A stretch of 64,000 nucleotides of DNA from Amyelois transitella. Taxonomy: Eukaryota > Arthropoda > Insecta > Lepidoptera > Pyralidae. A program made the position numbers and the translations under genes. Below the pieces are notes generated by a model that was not told the origin of the DNA, did no database searches, and saw only the letters and a list, made by a program, of their open reading frames with translations. This document shows positions 22,201 to 33,214 of this stretch, piece by piece (position 1 is the first letter of the stretch; every line of letters begins with the position of its first letter). Where the stretch lies: contig NC_083532.1 of NCBI RefSeq assembly GCF_032362555.1, positions 4,105,001-4,169,000 on the forward strand, written 5' to 3'.

Positions 22201-25200
22201 ACGTGACTTGAGGGTGAAATATTTAATTACATTTTGTTAATAAAAAAAATATCACCCTTGTTTATTGAGAAAAATATTGTGTTTTTTTTTATTATTTTTT
22301 ACTATAGAAACTACATTTTCGTGGTAATATTTTATACTTATTTGAGTACAGTCCACATCCGAATTAAAAGTGATTCGTTTCTTTTATAACTATTTTTTTA
22401 CTATTTTCTTGTTACTGTGTAAATTACTATGCAATAAACATATTACAAACAAACTAACAAACCTTTTACCTCTCACAGCATAACGAAAGAGTCTATAATC
22501 GACGTACGCGCAACCGTGGTGAGAACCGCGTCACCGATAGAGTCGTGCTCGGTGAAGGGCGCGGAGCTGGCGGGCCGCGAGCTGTGGCTGGTGTCGGCGG
22601 CGCGCGCGCAGCTGCCGCTGCAGCTGGAGGACGCCGCCCGCCCGGAGACCGCCGACGTGAGTGTTGTTTGTTTGTTTGTCACTTATACAGGGTGACATTT
22701 AATTCAACTGCATAAATTTAATTGTTAAGTGTACGTTAAAAGAAAAATATCGGCGGGCACAGCTAGTATTTTAATAATAGAGAAGAAGTTATTGACTGAA
22801 AGAAATCCCGATTGGGATAAGTTTGCCCATTGTACACATTTTTGTTACATTAATTTTTATGTGCAATAAAGAGTTTACAAACAAACAAACAAATAAACCA
22901 TATCCAACTTCAATAATTGCAGCATTTTTTTTGGGTTCCCCAGGACCCCGAGGCGCTGAGGATCCGCGTGAACCAGGACACGCGTTTGGACAATCGAGTT
23001 CTGGACCTGCGCACGCCGGCCAACCAGGCCATCTTCAGGGTCGAGGCGGGGCTGTGTCGGCTGTTCAGGGAGATACTGACCGACAAAGGTGAGTTAATTC
23101 AAAATTATTATTTTTAATTATTAAATAAAATAATTAATAAAAAAAAAATCACTAATTTTTTTTTTTATTAATTTTTCACTGTAGGCAACCTTCTTGGTAC
23201 GCCATAGCAACGGTTGCCATGATGTTGTTTATAAGAGACTAGCGACCCGCCCCGGCTTCGCACGAGTGCAAAATTCGGAAAAAATTATAAGTACATAAAA
23301 ACCTTCCTCTTATCACTCTGTTACCTGTCACCTGTTACAAAAAACCGCATCAAAATCCGTTGCGTAATTTTAAAGATTTAAGCATACAGACAAACAGACT
23401 AAAATAGCGACTTTGTTTTATACTATGTGACATGTCAAAAATAATTTTTATTGTCTAATGTTCTTAATTTTATGTTGAATAATATAGTGATTTTTAAATG
23501 ATTATTTTTCTCCTCTTTTCTCCTTCTATCTTCTGTAGGAATAAATAACTTTAATAACTATACTTCCTGCATTCACTATTCAAATGGTATTTATTTTTTT
23601 AAAACTTTATTTGACGGCCTCTGTGGCGCAGCGGTAGTACGCTAGTCTGTGACACCGGAGGGCCCGGGTTCCAATCCCTGCCAGTGCGTGATGAGAAAAT
23701 AACTTTTTCTGATTGGCCTGGGTCTTGGATGTTTATCTATATAAGTATTTATTATGGAATATAGTATCGTTGAGTTAGTATCTTGTTACACAAGTTTCGA
23801 ACTTACTTCGAGGCTAACTCAATCTGTGTAATTTGTCCCGTATATATTTATTTATTTATTGCACATAACAAAAATATACAAAAGGCGGACTTAATGCCGT
23901 TTGGCATTCTCTACCAGTCAACCAGCTGACCGAACAGAAGAACTTTAAGTTGGTGGTGCGATAAAATGCACATGCATACTAAAAAATACATTCATTACCA
24001 AAAAAAAATGCATAAATACATACAAGAAACATATAATATGTACATTATAAATACATATACATACATAAAATATCAAATTAGGATGACCCATTATATGTGA
24101 AGTTGACGTTGTTAAAGAAAATACTGCAGTGCAGTTTGTTACTGCTTCTTCTGCACGTCGTAGAAGCGGCAGTAAACTTAGTTTTTAAGTAATTTATTTG
24201 ACGTCAACCAATGTTGTGAAACTAAAAATTTTGACAATTATTAAGCGATATGAAGTATCCTATAATAATGAATATTTTTTTTTAATTTTGGTCTGCCGAA
24301 GAAAGAATCCGTTCACAGCATGTTTGAACGCACTTGACTGTATTTTTTACTTTTAAAAGGTAATTTATGTTTTTTTTTTGTCAGGTTTCATTGAAATACA
24401 CACGCCAAAAATCATATCGGCTGCGTCTGAAGGCGGCGCCAACGTATTCACGGTGTCTTATTTCAAGAGTTCAGCGTATTTGGCTCAGAGTCCACAGCTT
24501 TACAAGCAGATGGCCATCGCGGCCGATTTTGATAAGGTTTGTGTGTGTGTGTGTGTGTGTAAAATTATACAGCCTGGTATTTTCTATGTAAGTTAATGAA
24601 GTACATTAAAAATTCTTTAAGGATTTAAGTATTTACACTTACATTACGTATCTTGCTTGAAGTCAAGCAGTCAAGGCATAATATTTTTTTTTTCAAGGAA
24701 CGTACAAAATTTAAATTATTCCTATTTTATTTCTTATCAATTATCCTTAAACAGATCTGGAGAATATAATATAAATAATAGAGGCCGCCCGCGACTTCGT
24801 CCGCATGGAAACCCTATCAATCCCGCGACTCTCTGGGATAAAAAGTAGCCTATGTGTTATTCTGGGTCTTCAGCTACCTACATACCAAATTTCATGGTAA
24901 TCGGTTCAGTAGTTTTTGCGTGAAAGTTATACAAACTTTCGCCTTTATAATAGTAGTAGGATTATAATAGTAGTAGGATGTGTTGAAAACATATTCTCTT
25001 AGCAACTTCCATGCCTATTAAATAGATTCAGTCTGTCAATTATTCACTTCAATTTCATTCATTCATTCATTCATTCAACAGGTGTTCACAGTTGGAGCGG
25101 TTTTCCGCGCTGAAGATTCGAACACGCACCGACATCTAACAGAGTTCGTGGGTTTGGACTTGGAGATGGCCTTCAAGAACCACTACCACGAGGTGGTGAC

Positions 25201-28200
25201 CATCATCGGGCAGACCTTCACTGACATCTTCAGGGGATTGAGAGACCAGTGAGTGGATTATCTTCTATATATATAAAAGCGAAAAACACTCACTTAGGAA
25301 TCACGAAATCTCGAAATCTACTGAGCCAATAAAGATGAAATTTGGCAGGAAGGTAGATTTTAATTAGGAGGGATCCACTAAGAAAGGATTTTTGGAAATT
25401 CAATTCTTAAGAGGGTGAAATAGGGGTTGCAAGTTTGTATGAAACTTCGTCATTTTTAATGTGGGTTACGCGGGCGAAGTCGCGGGCAACAGCTAGTTAA
25501 TATATAAAAATATATGTATTTATCAAAAAAGATGAATGAGTGGTAGGATTTGTCGAAAATTGAACAAATTACAAAGTAGCTTGTTTAATGAACTCACAAA
25601 ATATTCTTGAAATATAAGTAAAGAAAATGATTTCGTCGTAGGCGTCGTGAATAAAATTGCAGAATAAGCTATGGAAATTGCACTGTAATATCGCAACACT
25701 CTTAAGTATATTTATACTTTTACAATATGCACTGATGAACTAACTATTAAAGTTAAAAGGACTTTAAATAATAATAACAATAAGTTGAACTAAACAATAA
25801 ACACGAACTTAAAATATGGTTTTGCGCTAATATTCCATTTTCTGTTCCTTTTTTTTAATTTCATTTGTTTTCCAGCCAGTACTACCTACTTTCCAATGAG
25901 TTTATGTTTCATATTAACTGCCTGTTTGACCATAGCTATTGTGCCTTAATTGGTACCGGTACCTTGTTTTAGGTACCGGTATCTGACTACTGAAATAGTA
26001 ATTTTGGTACCGAAACCAGGCCATAAAGACTTATAAAGACATATTAGACATATTATAAAGCCCTATTTACTCTGTCTGTATGTAAACGCTTATGTCGGTA
26101 ACTTGTGGATTTATTTTGTTCCTGTTTGAAATTTTATATAGAGGATTTTCTGAGTAATATTTACAAATACTACTCGTACGAAGCCGCGGCGGGTCGCTAG
26201 TTAATGTACAATTAATCTATGCTAGTGCCGTGTGGTTCCCGGCACCAATAGATTAAAGAATAAGACCACTCCATCTCTTTCCCACGGATGTCGTAAAAGG
26301 CGACTAAGGGATTGGCTTATAAACTTGGGATTCTTCTTTTAGGCGTTCGGCTAGCAACCTGTCACTATTTTAATTTCAATTCTATCATTAAGCCAAACAG
26401 CTGAACGTGGCCTTTCAGTTTTTTCAAGACTGTTGGCTCTGTCCACCCCGTAAGGGATAAAGACATAAACATATGTATGTATGTATGATTCTTCTTTTAG
26501 GCGTTCGGCTAGCAATCTGTCACCATTTGCATCTCAATTCTATCATTAAGTCAAATAGCTGAACGTGGCCTTTCAGTTTTTTCAAGACTGTTGGCTCTGT
26601 CCACCCCGCAAGGGACATAGACGTGATGATATGCTTTTTTTCTGCTCTGTTCTGTTCAGATACGCAACGGAGATAGCCGTGGTGGGGCAGCAGTACAGAG
26701 TGGAGCCGTTCAAATTCCTCGACCCCCCTCTTAGGCTGGAGTTCCCACAGGCGATACAGATGTTGAAGGAAGCTGGTGAGATATACATACATACATTTAT
26801 TTATTTATTTTATTTATTTATTTATGGAAGTCTTACAGTCTTATTTATATGATATATAAGTAATAGTAATATAATGCGATTGCTAATTACAAGACTTCAC
26901 AAGTAGAATTGCAACTATGGAAAGATTTACACAAAACTGCGTCATGACATATGTACATAGATAACAAAAAAAAAAAAACAGACAAAAGCAATATACTTAT
27001 GAAATATCAATAAAATATATAATACATACATACATAAAATCACGCATCGTTCCCGGAGGGGTAGGCAGAGACTACATCTTTCCACTTGCCACGATCTCTG
27101 CAGTATGCAGACATTCTTCGCTTCATCCACATTCATAACTCTCTTCATGCAAGCTCGGCGGTTTCGGGTACTTTTGACCTGACTCGGGTACTCTTGTGAG
27201 ATATACATATAATATAATAGACGAACGCAGTGCTTTGATGAACGTGGATGAGGCAAAAGTATGCCGGCCTTTAAGTATATTAAGTAGATATATATACATA
27301 CATACATATAATCACGTCTATGTCCCTTGCGGGGTAAACAGAGCCAACAGTCTTGAAAAGACTGATATAGGCCACGTTCAACTATTTGGCTTTAAGATAG
27401 AATTGAGATTCAAATAGTGACGGGTTGCTAGCCCATCGTCTAAAAGAAGAATCCCAAGTTTATAAGCCGATCCCTTAGTCGCTTTTAACAAAATCCATGG
27501 AAGCGAGATGGAGTGGTCCTATTCTTTTTTCTATTGGTGCCGGGAACCACACGGCACAAGTAGATACGAGTATAAGAAGGAAGTATGCAGAGATCGTGGC
27601 AATTGGAGAGATGTAGTCTCGTGTCTACCCCTCCGGGGAATAGGACCACTCCGTCACTCTCCCATGGCTGTCGTAAAAGGCGACTAAGGGGTAGGCTTAT
27701 AAACTTGAAATTCTTTGTTTAGGCGATGGGCTAGCAACCCGTCACTATTAGAATCTCAATTCTATCTTAAAGCCAAACAGATGAACGAGGCCTATCAGTC
27801 TTTACAAGACTTTTAGCTCTGTCTACCCCGCAAGGTACATAGACGTGATGATATGTATGTATGTATTTTATGTATGTATGTATGTACCTACAATGAAAAA
27901 TAAAATGTTCTCCATCAGGCGTGACAATCGGGGAGGAAGATGACCTCTCGACGCCCGATGAGAAACTCCTCGGCAGGCTGGTGAAGGCCAAGTATGACAC
28001 CGACTTCTACATCCTGGACAAGTACCCGCTGGCCGTGAGGCCGTTCTACACGATGCCCGACCCGAATAATCCGGTGAGTATTCCCGCGGGAATTGTGGGA
28101 ATTTTGTGTTTTTTTACTACGCTTTTTTATTAGCTTGGGTTGTATGTATGTATATATGTATGTAACGGAATCTTTGAGCTTAATTTTCACTGGTTTCTAA

Positions 28201-30214
28201 ACGTCTGATCAACTTGGAACTTTGCACACGTATCAAGGACCGATGACAATGCAATATTTTGATAAGAGTTTCTCATTATCCTTATTAAAACTGCCAGGAT
28301 TAATAAATTCATTTTTAGATCTTTCGTAGAAGAGTAAGAGAGACAGAGATAGCACCAGTGCCAGTAATCTCCATACAAAAATATTTTTTAATTTCATTTT
28401 TCATTTTTTCCAGAAATGGTCAAACTCGTACGACATGTTTATGAGAGGCGAAGAGATACTCAGCGGCGCTCAGCGGATACACGACCCGGACTTCCTCACC
28501 GAGAGGGCGAAGCACCATGGGATTGGTGAATACATACATACATACATAAAATACATACATAAAATCACGCCTCTTCCCCGGAGGGGTAGGCAGAGACTAC
28601 CTCTTTCCACTTGCCACGATCTCTGCTATATTATTTAATATTAGAGGCCGCCTGCGACTGCGTCTGCGTGGAATCATTCCCGCGGGGATTTCGGGATAAA
28701 AAGTAGCCTATATGATATTCTGGGTCTTCAGCTACCAAATTACAACGTAATCGGTTCAGAAGTTTTTGCGTGAAAGAGTAACAAACATCCATACTGACAT
28801 ACAAACTTTCGCATCTATAATATTAGTAGGATTATTGACGGCCTCTGTGACGCAGCGGTAGTACGCTTGTCTATGACACCGGAGGTCCCGGGTTCGAATC
28901 CCGGTCACTGCATGATGAGAAAAGAACTCTTTCTGATTGGCCTGGATCTTGCATTTTTATCTATTTAAGTATTTTGTATAAAATATCGTATCGTTGAGTT
29001 TGTATCTCGTAACACAAGTCTCGAACTTATTTCGACGCTAATTTCTGTGTAATTTGTCCCGTATATATACATATATATATATTTTATTTCATTCGGTTGA
29101 ATAACGGCAAATTTTACAATTCATTAGCTTATAAAATCAATATTTTAGAACCAATTATGACTATGCGTGTGTGTGTTTACCGGCACCAAAGAATAGGACC
29201 ACTCCTCATGTCGTAAAAGGCGTCTAAGGGGAAGGCTACTAAACTTAGGATTCTTGTATTCGATGGGATAACAACCTGTCACTATCTTATTTTATTATAT
29301 TTTAATCTTAATACCATCAAAAAAAGTGGCATAAACAAAGTCGATAATATTATATCGTTTTTTTTTTCACAGATATCAGCAAGATAGCTGCATACATAGA
29401 GTCTTTTAGATTAGGTTGCCCCCCTCACGCCGGTAAGTAGTTTGTTTTTTTTTGCTATTGTAGGCAACCTTCTTTGTATACGCCATATAGAAACGGTTGC
29501 CATGGTTTTGTTAGTTACAAAAATGTCAGATATATTTTTTATTGTTAAATATATTTATTATAATTAATTCAAACTTGGGATTCTTTTTTAGGCGACAGGC
29601 TAGCAACCTGTCACTATTTGAATCTCAATTCTATCATTAAGCCAAATAGCTGAACGTGGCCTTTCAGTCTTTTCAAGACTGTTGGCTCTGTCTACCCCGT
29701 AAGGGATATAGACGTGATGATATGTATGTATGTATGTAATTCAGACGCCTTGAGAGGTAGAATATGTTTGCACAAAATCTGTATCTAAATAATTAAGTAC
29801 CATAAATTGTAACCATATTTAAGGAATAAATGATTAGTATGGTTCCCGGTACCAATAGAAAAAGAATAGGACCACTCCATCTCTATCCCATGGATGTCGT
29901 AAAAGGCAACTAAGGGATGGGCTTATAAACTTGGGATTCTTCATTTAGGCGACGGGCTAGCAACCTGTCACTATTTGAGTCTCAATTACATCATTAGCCA
30001 AACAGCTGAACGTGGCGTATCAGTCTTATCAAGAGTGTTGGCTCTGTCTACCCCGCAAGGAATATATACGTGTGATGATATGTATGTATGTTTAGTATTT
30101 TGTTTTGCAGGAGGCGGCATCGGAATGGAGAGAGTAGTGATGCTGTACCTCGGTCTGGACAACATCAGAAAGACCTCGATGTTCCCCCGTGACCCTAAGA
30201 GAGTCACGCCATAG
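19265..30214 (+). CDS. AspRS: Aspartyl-tRNA synthetase, cytoplasmic
   Basis: Twelve coding exons: 19265-19378, 19688-19847, 21193-21328, 22479-22656, 22944-23088, 24385-24536, 25082-25248, 26660-26775, 27919-28073, 28414-28525, 29373-29432 and 30111-30214. All phases fit and give 532 aa. The enzyme charges tRNA-Asp with aspartate and belongs to class II synthetases of the cytosol. Residues 1-50 are a Lys/Ala-rich amphipathic extension typical of animal AspRS. An OB-fold anticodon-binding domain follows (about 60-190). Class II motif 2 is [11 protein letters not shown] and motif 3 is [15 protein letters not shown]. The C-terminus [13 protein letters not shown] is nearly invariant in animals. 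Length agrees with fly and human proteins. The introns hold many repeats, and the acceptor of the third coding exon abuts a LINE tail. The gene appears intact and is probably driven by the upstream DRE-rich promoter. Confidence 0.97.
19466..19675 (-). repeat. Family A, nearly complete copy
   Basis: Occupies most of AspRS intron 2 and ends 12 bp upstream of the exon at 19688, so the repeat borders the acceptor. Confidence 0.75.
19890..20145 (-). repeat. Family A, complete copy
   Basis: In the intron following coding exon 19688-19847. Confidence 0.8.
20639..20790 (+). repeat. Family A, partial copy
   Basis: Truncated after the AATCCCAAGTTTGTAAGCC part; same AspRS intron as the LINE fragment at 20960. 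Confidence 0.75.
20960..21185 (+). mobile_element. 5'-truncated LINE with C-terminal coding fragment
   Basis: Reads [20 protein letters not shown], then [11 protein letters not shown], the typical last residues of a LINE reverse transcriptase ORF. It ends with ATGAATAAAAATTTTGAATT, and its last bases run into the pyrimidine stretch of the AspRS acceptor at 21192. Confidence 0.65.
21483..21690 (+). mobile_element. Family E RTE-type LINE 3' tail
   Basis: Nearly identical over about 190 bp to the copy at 24778, including GGATAAAAAGTAGCCTATGT and ATAGTAGTAGGAT. High similarity suggests recent insertions. Confidence 0.7.
21872..22078 (+). pseudogene. THAP-domain transposon fragment
   Basis: The plus-strand frame reads CCAVPQCEG, then [20 protein letters not shown]. 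This is the start of a THAP zinc finger (C-x-VPxC, then FP-like and R-x-x-W positions). It stops at 22078, soon after the finger's middle, with no in-frame ATG at the beginning. THAP fingers occur in P-element-like transposases. Since it sits in an AspRS intron, I read it as a transposon remnant. TGACGTCACG follows at about 22165, as in the element at 33431. Confidence 0.55.
23235..23430 (+). mobile_element. RTE-like LINE tail, divergent
   Basis: Begins GCGACCCGCCCCGGCTTCGC and continues to CAAAATCCGTTGCGTAATTT, the common moth LINE-tail layout. Confidence 0.5.
23614..23862 (+). mobile_element. tRNA-derived SINE (family S)
   Basis: Sense copy in the AspRS intron after 23088. The B box is mutated to GGTTCCAATCC. 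Confidence 0.8.
23863..24280 (+). mobile_element. LINE 3' tail remnants (family C)
   Basis: Includes GCGGACTTAATGCCGTTTGG and then the family C core, ending GATATGAAGTATCCTATAAT AATGAATA. This links family C to the coding LINE fragment at 20960, which shares the same end. Confidence 0.55.
24540..24560. repeat. (GT)n microsatellite
   Basis: Ten GT units starting directly in the donor region of AspRS exon 24385-24536. Confidence 0.85.
24778..24976 (+). mobile_element. Family E RTE-type LINE 3' tail
   Basis: Close match to 21483-21690 with a small deletion. The terminal ATAATAGTAGTAGGAT is duplicated. Confidence 0.7.
25262..25500 (-). mobile_element. LINE tail, reverse orientation
   Basis: Ends ACGCGGGCGAAGTCGCGGGC AACAGCTAGT, the reverse of the usual GC-rich start of these tails. 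In the AspRS intron after 25248. Confidence 0.5.
26223..26488 (-). repeat. Family A, complete copy
   Basis: Followed at once by a second partial copy in the same orientation. Confidence 0.8.
26489..26636 (-). repeat. Family A, partial tandem copy
   Basis: Repeats the last ~145 bp of the preceding copy, so a small tandem duplication of the element end has occurred. It finishes 23 bp upstream of AspRS exon 26660. Confidence 0.75.
27024..27190 (-). mobile_element. Family B LINE 3' end
   Basis: Contains GAGGGGTAGGCAGAG, CCACGATCTCTGCAGTATGC and CATTCATAACTCTCTTCATG. Confidence 0.65.
27293..27556 (+). repeat. Family A, complete copy
   Basis: Both ends present; in the AspRS intron before 27919. 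Confidence 0.8.
27570..27640 (+). mobile_element. Family B LINE 3' end, short copy
   Basis: Reads GAAGTATGCAGAGATCGTGG and then TACCCCTCCGGGGAA. Confidence 0.55.
27630..27870 (-). repeat. Family A, complete copy
   Basis: Ends in (GTAT)n about 45 bp upstream of the AspRS exon at 27919. Confidence 0.8.
28540..28630 (-). mobile_element. Family B LINE 3' end, short copy
   Basis: Starts with (CATA)n right after the AspRS donor at 28526. Confidence 0.6.
28645..28836 (+). mobile_element. Family E RTE-type LINE 3' tail
   Basis: Contains AAAAAGTAGCCTATATGATA and TTTTTGCGTGAAAGAGTAAC and ends TAATATTAGTAGGATTA. Confidence 0.65.
28846..29062 (+). mobile_element. tRNA-derived SINE (family S)
   Basis: Full head and tail. 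The B box reads GGGTTCGAATCCCGG. It abuts the family E tail. Confidence 0.8.
29178..29290 (-). repeat. Family A, degraded copy
   Basis: Retains CCGGCACCAAAGAATAGGAC and the CCTGTCACTAT part only. Confidence 0.6.
29574..29738 (-). repeat. Family A, partial copy
   Basis: Begins at AACTTGGGATTCTTTTTTAG and runs to the (GTAT)n end. Confidence 0.75.
29840..30093 (-). repeat. Family A, complete copy
   Basis: Ends less than 20 bp from the acceptor of the last AspRS exon at 30111. Confidence 0.8.
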
Positions 30215-30251
30215 AAAGTCTCAAATATAATTTGTTGTATATGGGTTTTGT

Positions 30252-30257
30252 AATAAA
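30252..30257 (+). terminator. Polyadenylation signal of AspRS
   Basis: AATAAA 38 bp after the TAG stop. Confidence 0.7.
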
Positions 30258-30291
30258 TTATTATGTAAATGTATAAAACTTTAATTTTCCT

Positions 30292-30545
30292 ATGATATTG
30301 TAAAAGGCGACTAAGGGAATGATTAATGAACGTGGCATTTGTGAAGTAGTATGAAGGGATTGTGGAATCTAGTGGAATAAAAAGACACATCTCTCTGCCT
30401 AACCCCATTTTGAGAGGTGTGATTTTATTTGTAGGAGATGGGCTAGCAACCTGTCACTATTCGGATCTCAATGCTATCATTAAGCCAAACAGCTGAACAT
30501 GGCCTTTCAGTCTTTTGAAGACGTGATTATATGTTATGTTATTTT
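30292..30545 (-). repeat. Family A, degraded copy
   Basis: Interrupted copy just past the AspRS polyadenylation signal. An unrelated ~80-bp insert carries AACCCCATTTTGAGAGGTGT. Confidence 0.5.
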
Positions 30546-30599
30546 TATAGATTCCGTGTTCCCTCGCCGTAAAAACATCGGTCACCGCTCAAAATGGCC

Positions 30600-33210
30600 G
30601 GTGTGCATGCGTGTTAATAAAAATTCATATAATATATTTACTGGATTTTTATTGTAAATTACCTAAGAATGCTATTAGCACCCAGAATCGAGCTTAAGAA
30701 GGAACCATTTCAAGATTTTCTTGATTTTAAATTGTTCTTTAATTCTAGACACTTTTAAGAGTTCACTAACAATAATTTTAAATAATTAACATCTTAACAT
30801 ACACATTGAAATTAGACACATTTTATGATAAGTATGATGAAAAATAATTTTTAAAAAGTACATTATGATTTAGGCCTCATTTCGTTTATCATAAACTGAT
30901 ATAATTATTTATTGGTGATATTTTCATACTTATATGATTTTACATATTACATTCATCACTTATGTTAATAAAAGTTAACTCTGATATTTTAACAATTACA
31001 TTTTTGAACGTAATAATTTTCGTATGAAGGTTAATATAACAATGCATAACTAAAGGTTAGTGAAAATATTTTCTAAAATGCCTTCTTTATTTTTAAAAAT
31101 CCCCAGAATGCGTTCTGAATAGAGAACACAATCTTAACTTAAAATTAAGGAGGCACAAATGTTTAACGTAGGTACACATTTTTTAATACTCATTTTCTTT
31201 AATAGTATCTAGAATTGAAGAACAGAATTTACATTATATTTACAACTAACTTAATTTATATATTCGAACAAAAAAAAAATGCTTTACATTAAGTATAACT
31301 TGAGCTAAGTACATTGATATTAATTCATTTGGATGTGTTGTTATTTTTAATTCAATAAAAAAAAACTATTTCTTTTACTTATTCCCTTTTTCCGACAAAA
31401 TTTCAGATACGTTATTTGAAATATATTTTTGTTATTATATTAAATATGATCACTCCTCGGAGGGGTAGGCAAAGACTACATCTTTCCACTACCCCTGCAT
31501 ACTTGCTTCAACTATATTCATGATTTTTTATGGAAATTCATTGATTAAGAGTAAACTGTTTCCTTCACCAGACCATCACTCGAACAAAGTATATTAATAA
31601 AATTAAAACATCAAATTTTCACAACAGCAATAAATGGAAACTGAATTAAATTAATTATTATTTTGTTTTGTATTCAAAAAACTGTTTTTATTGAATTAAA
31701 AATGACATACTACGTAATTAAAAAATAAAGCACAATCATTGAATATTTCATTGAAATAATTACAATTTCGAATATTTTGGTCGTGATTTTCCTTATACAT
31801 AGGTACACAAATCATTTTTGAAATCACATCAGTACAAATTTATCTATTAATAATTTAGCGTCCGTTATATTTTACAAATTTTCCATGAAAATGACGCTAT
31901 ATATACGCTGATTACTGCTCAAAAATATTATCAAATTGATATCATAATCACATTGACAAAATCACTGGATTTTTATCATTTAACATAGTTTATGAATTAT
32001 ACATACATATATGAATAAAAAAGACACTTATTTCACTGTTTTGCCGTTGTCACATTATTTTTATTCATTACACTTTTGTTTTTAAAATCACTTCACTTTT
32101 GAAACATAGGAAATCTTTGCGCTGCACTTAAATTGCGCTTGCGCAGTGGGAATCATATTAGATCCTTAATCTAAAAAAAAAAACGATACACGAATAAAAT
32201 TGGCAGCACTGTGCTCGTCGTAGACATCTGTCAGTTATAGCACCTGTGCGAACCGGCGCCATTTTGGTTCAATTTATATTCCGAGTGTTACAATTTCAAT
32301 AGGATAATTCACACTGAACGGTTGAGACGGTGTAATCACATTAGCGATTTGAAGCATTACATTTCAGAGTCTAATCACATACATTTTGTCAGTCCATAAC
32401 ATTTTGTTCCATTTTGACATAAAGTCCACATGATTATAGCGAGGGTGGGTAGATGCGTCCCAATAATAATACTGTATTGTTAATTTGTTTAAAAAAACAG
32501 TAATTTTTTTTTTTATAAGTTTGTCGTCACTTTTTACTTAGTGAATCTCATCTCAAGGAAAGAAATAATAATTCTTAATAAACATATAAATAAGGCGTCC
32601 ATATTGATATTCCAAATGAGAAAATAAGTTTTTTGGTCTTCCACGTTAAAACCACGGAACTTTGAAATTTTACTAACTATAAATAGTTTTCAGTGCACAA
32701 GACATATTTTCATCCCGAAAAAAACAAGAATACTGTTAACATTACATTATTTCAACACAAACCTTTCACTTAAAAGACGCCTACCCCTCCGCCCTCATCA
32801 TTTCACACACTGACAAAAGAGTAGGTCATAATCAGAGATCGGAATAGGTAGATTGATTTTATGTGCTTGCATCATGAATTACCATAGAAAGCATAACATG
32901 GATAAGCCTCTTTTCCGGGATTCCATTTCAGTACTCACACTAACAGTAAACAACATTGTCCGCGGGTAACATAGGACTACAATTTGCGTGAACGAAGTCG
33001 GGGGGGAACAGCTACCACTAACAAATTCTTCATCCCACTTGTGAAAATTCCGGAAAAAATCTTAATAATTTACAAATCCCGCAATCCCGGACGGAGGAAT
33101 GTCCATATTAATATATACGTTTCAGTTCATTGACCCCAATTCAATCTACCTATTCCGCGATCTCTGGTCACAATACCCACCCTATATAAGTACATTCGCT
33201 CGTATAATCA
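30600..33210. other. AT-rich spacer, probable 3' UTR of the zinc transporter
   Basis: No gene was seen between the two convergent genes. TTTATT occurs several times (AATAAA on the minus strand, for example about 31687 and 32060), so a long minus-strand 3' UTR is plausible. A family B scrap lies at about 31445-31505. Confidence 0.45.
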
Positions 33211-33214
33211 CCGA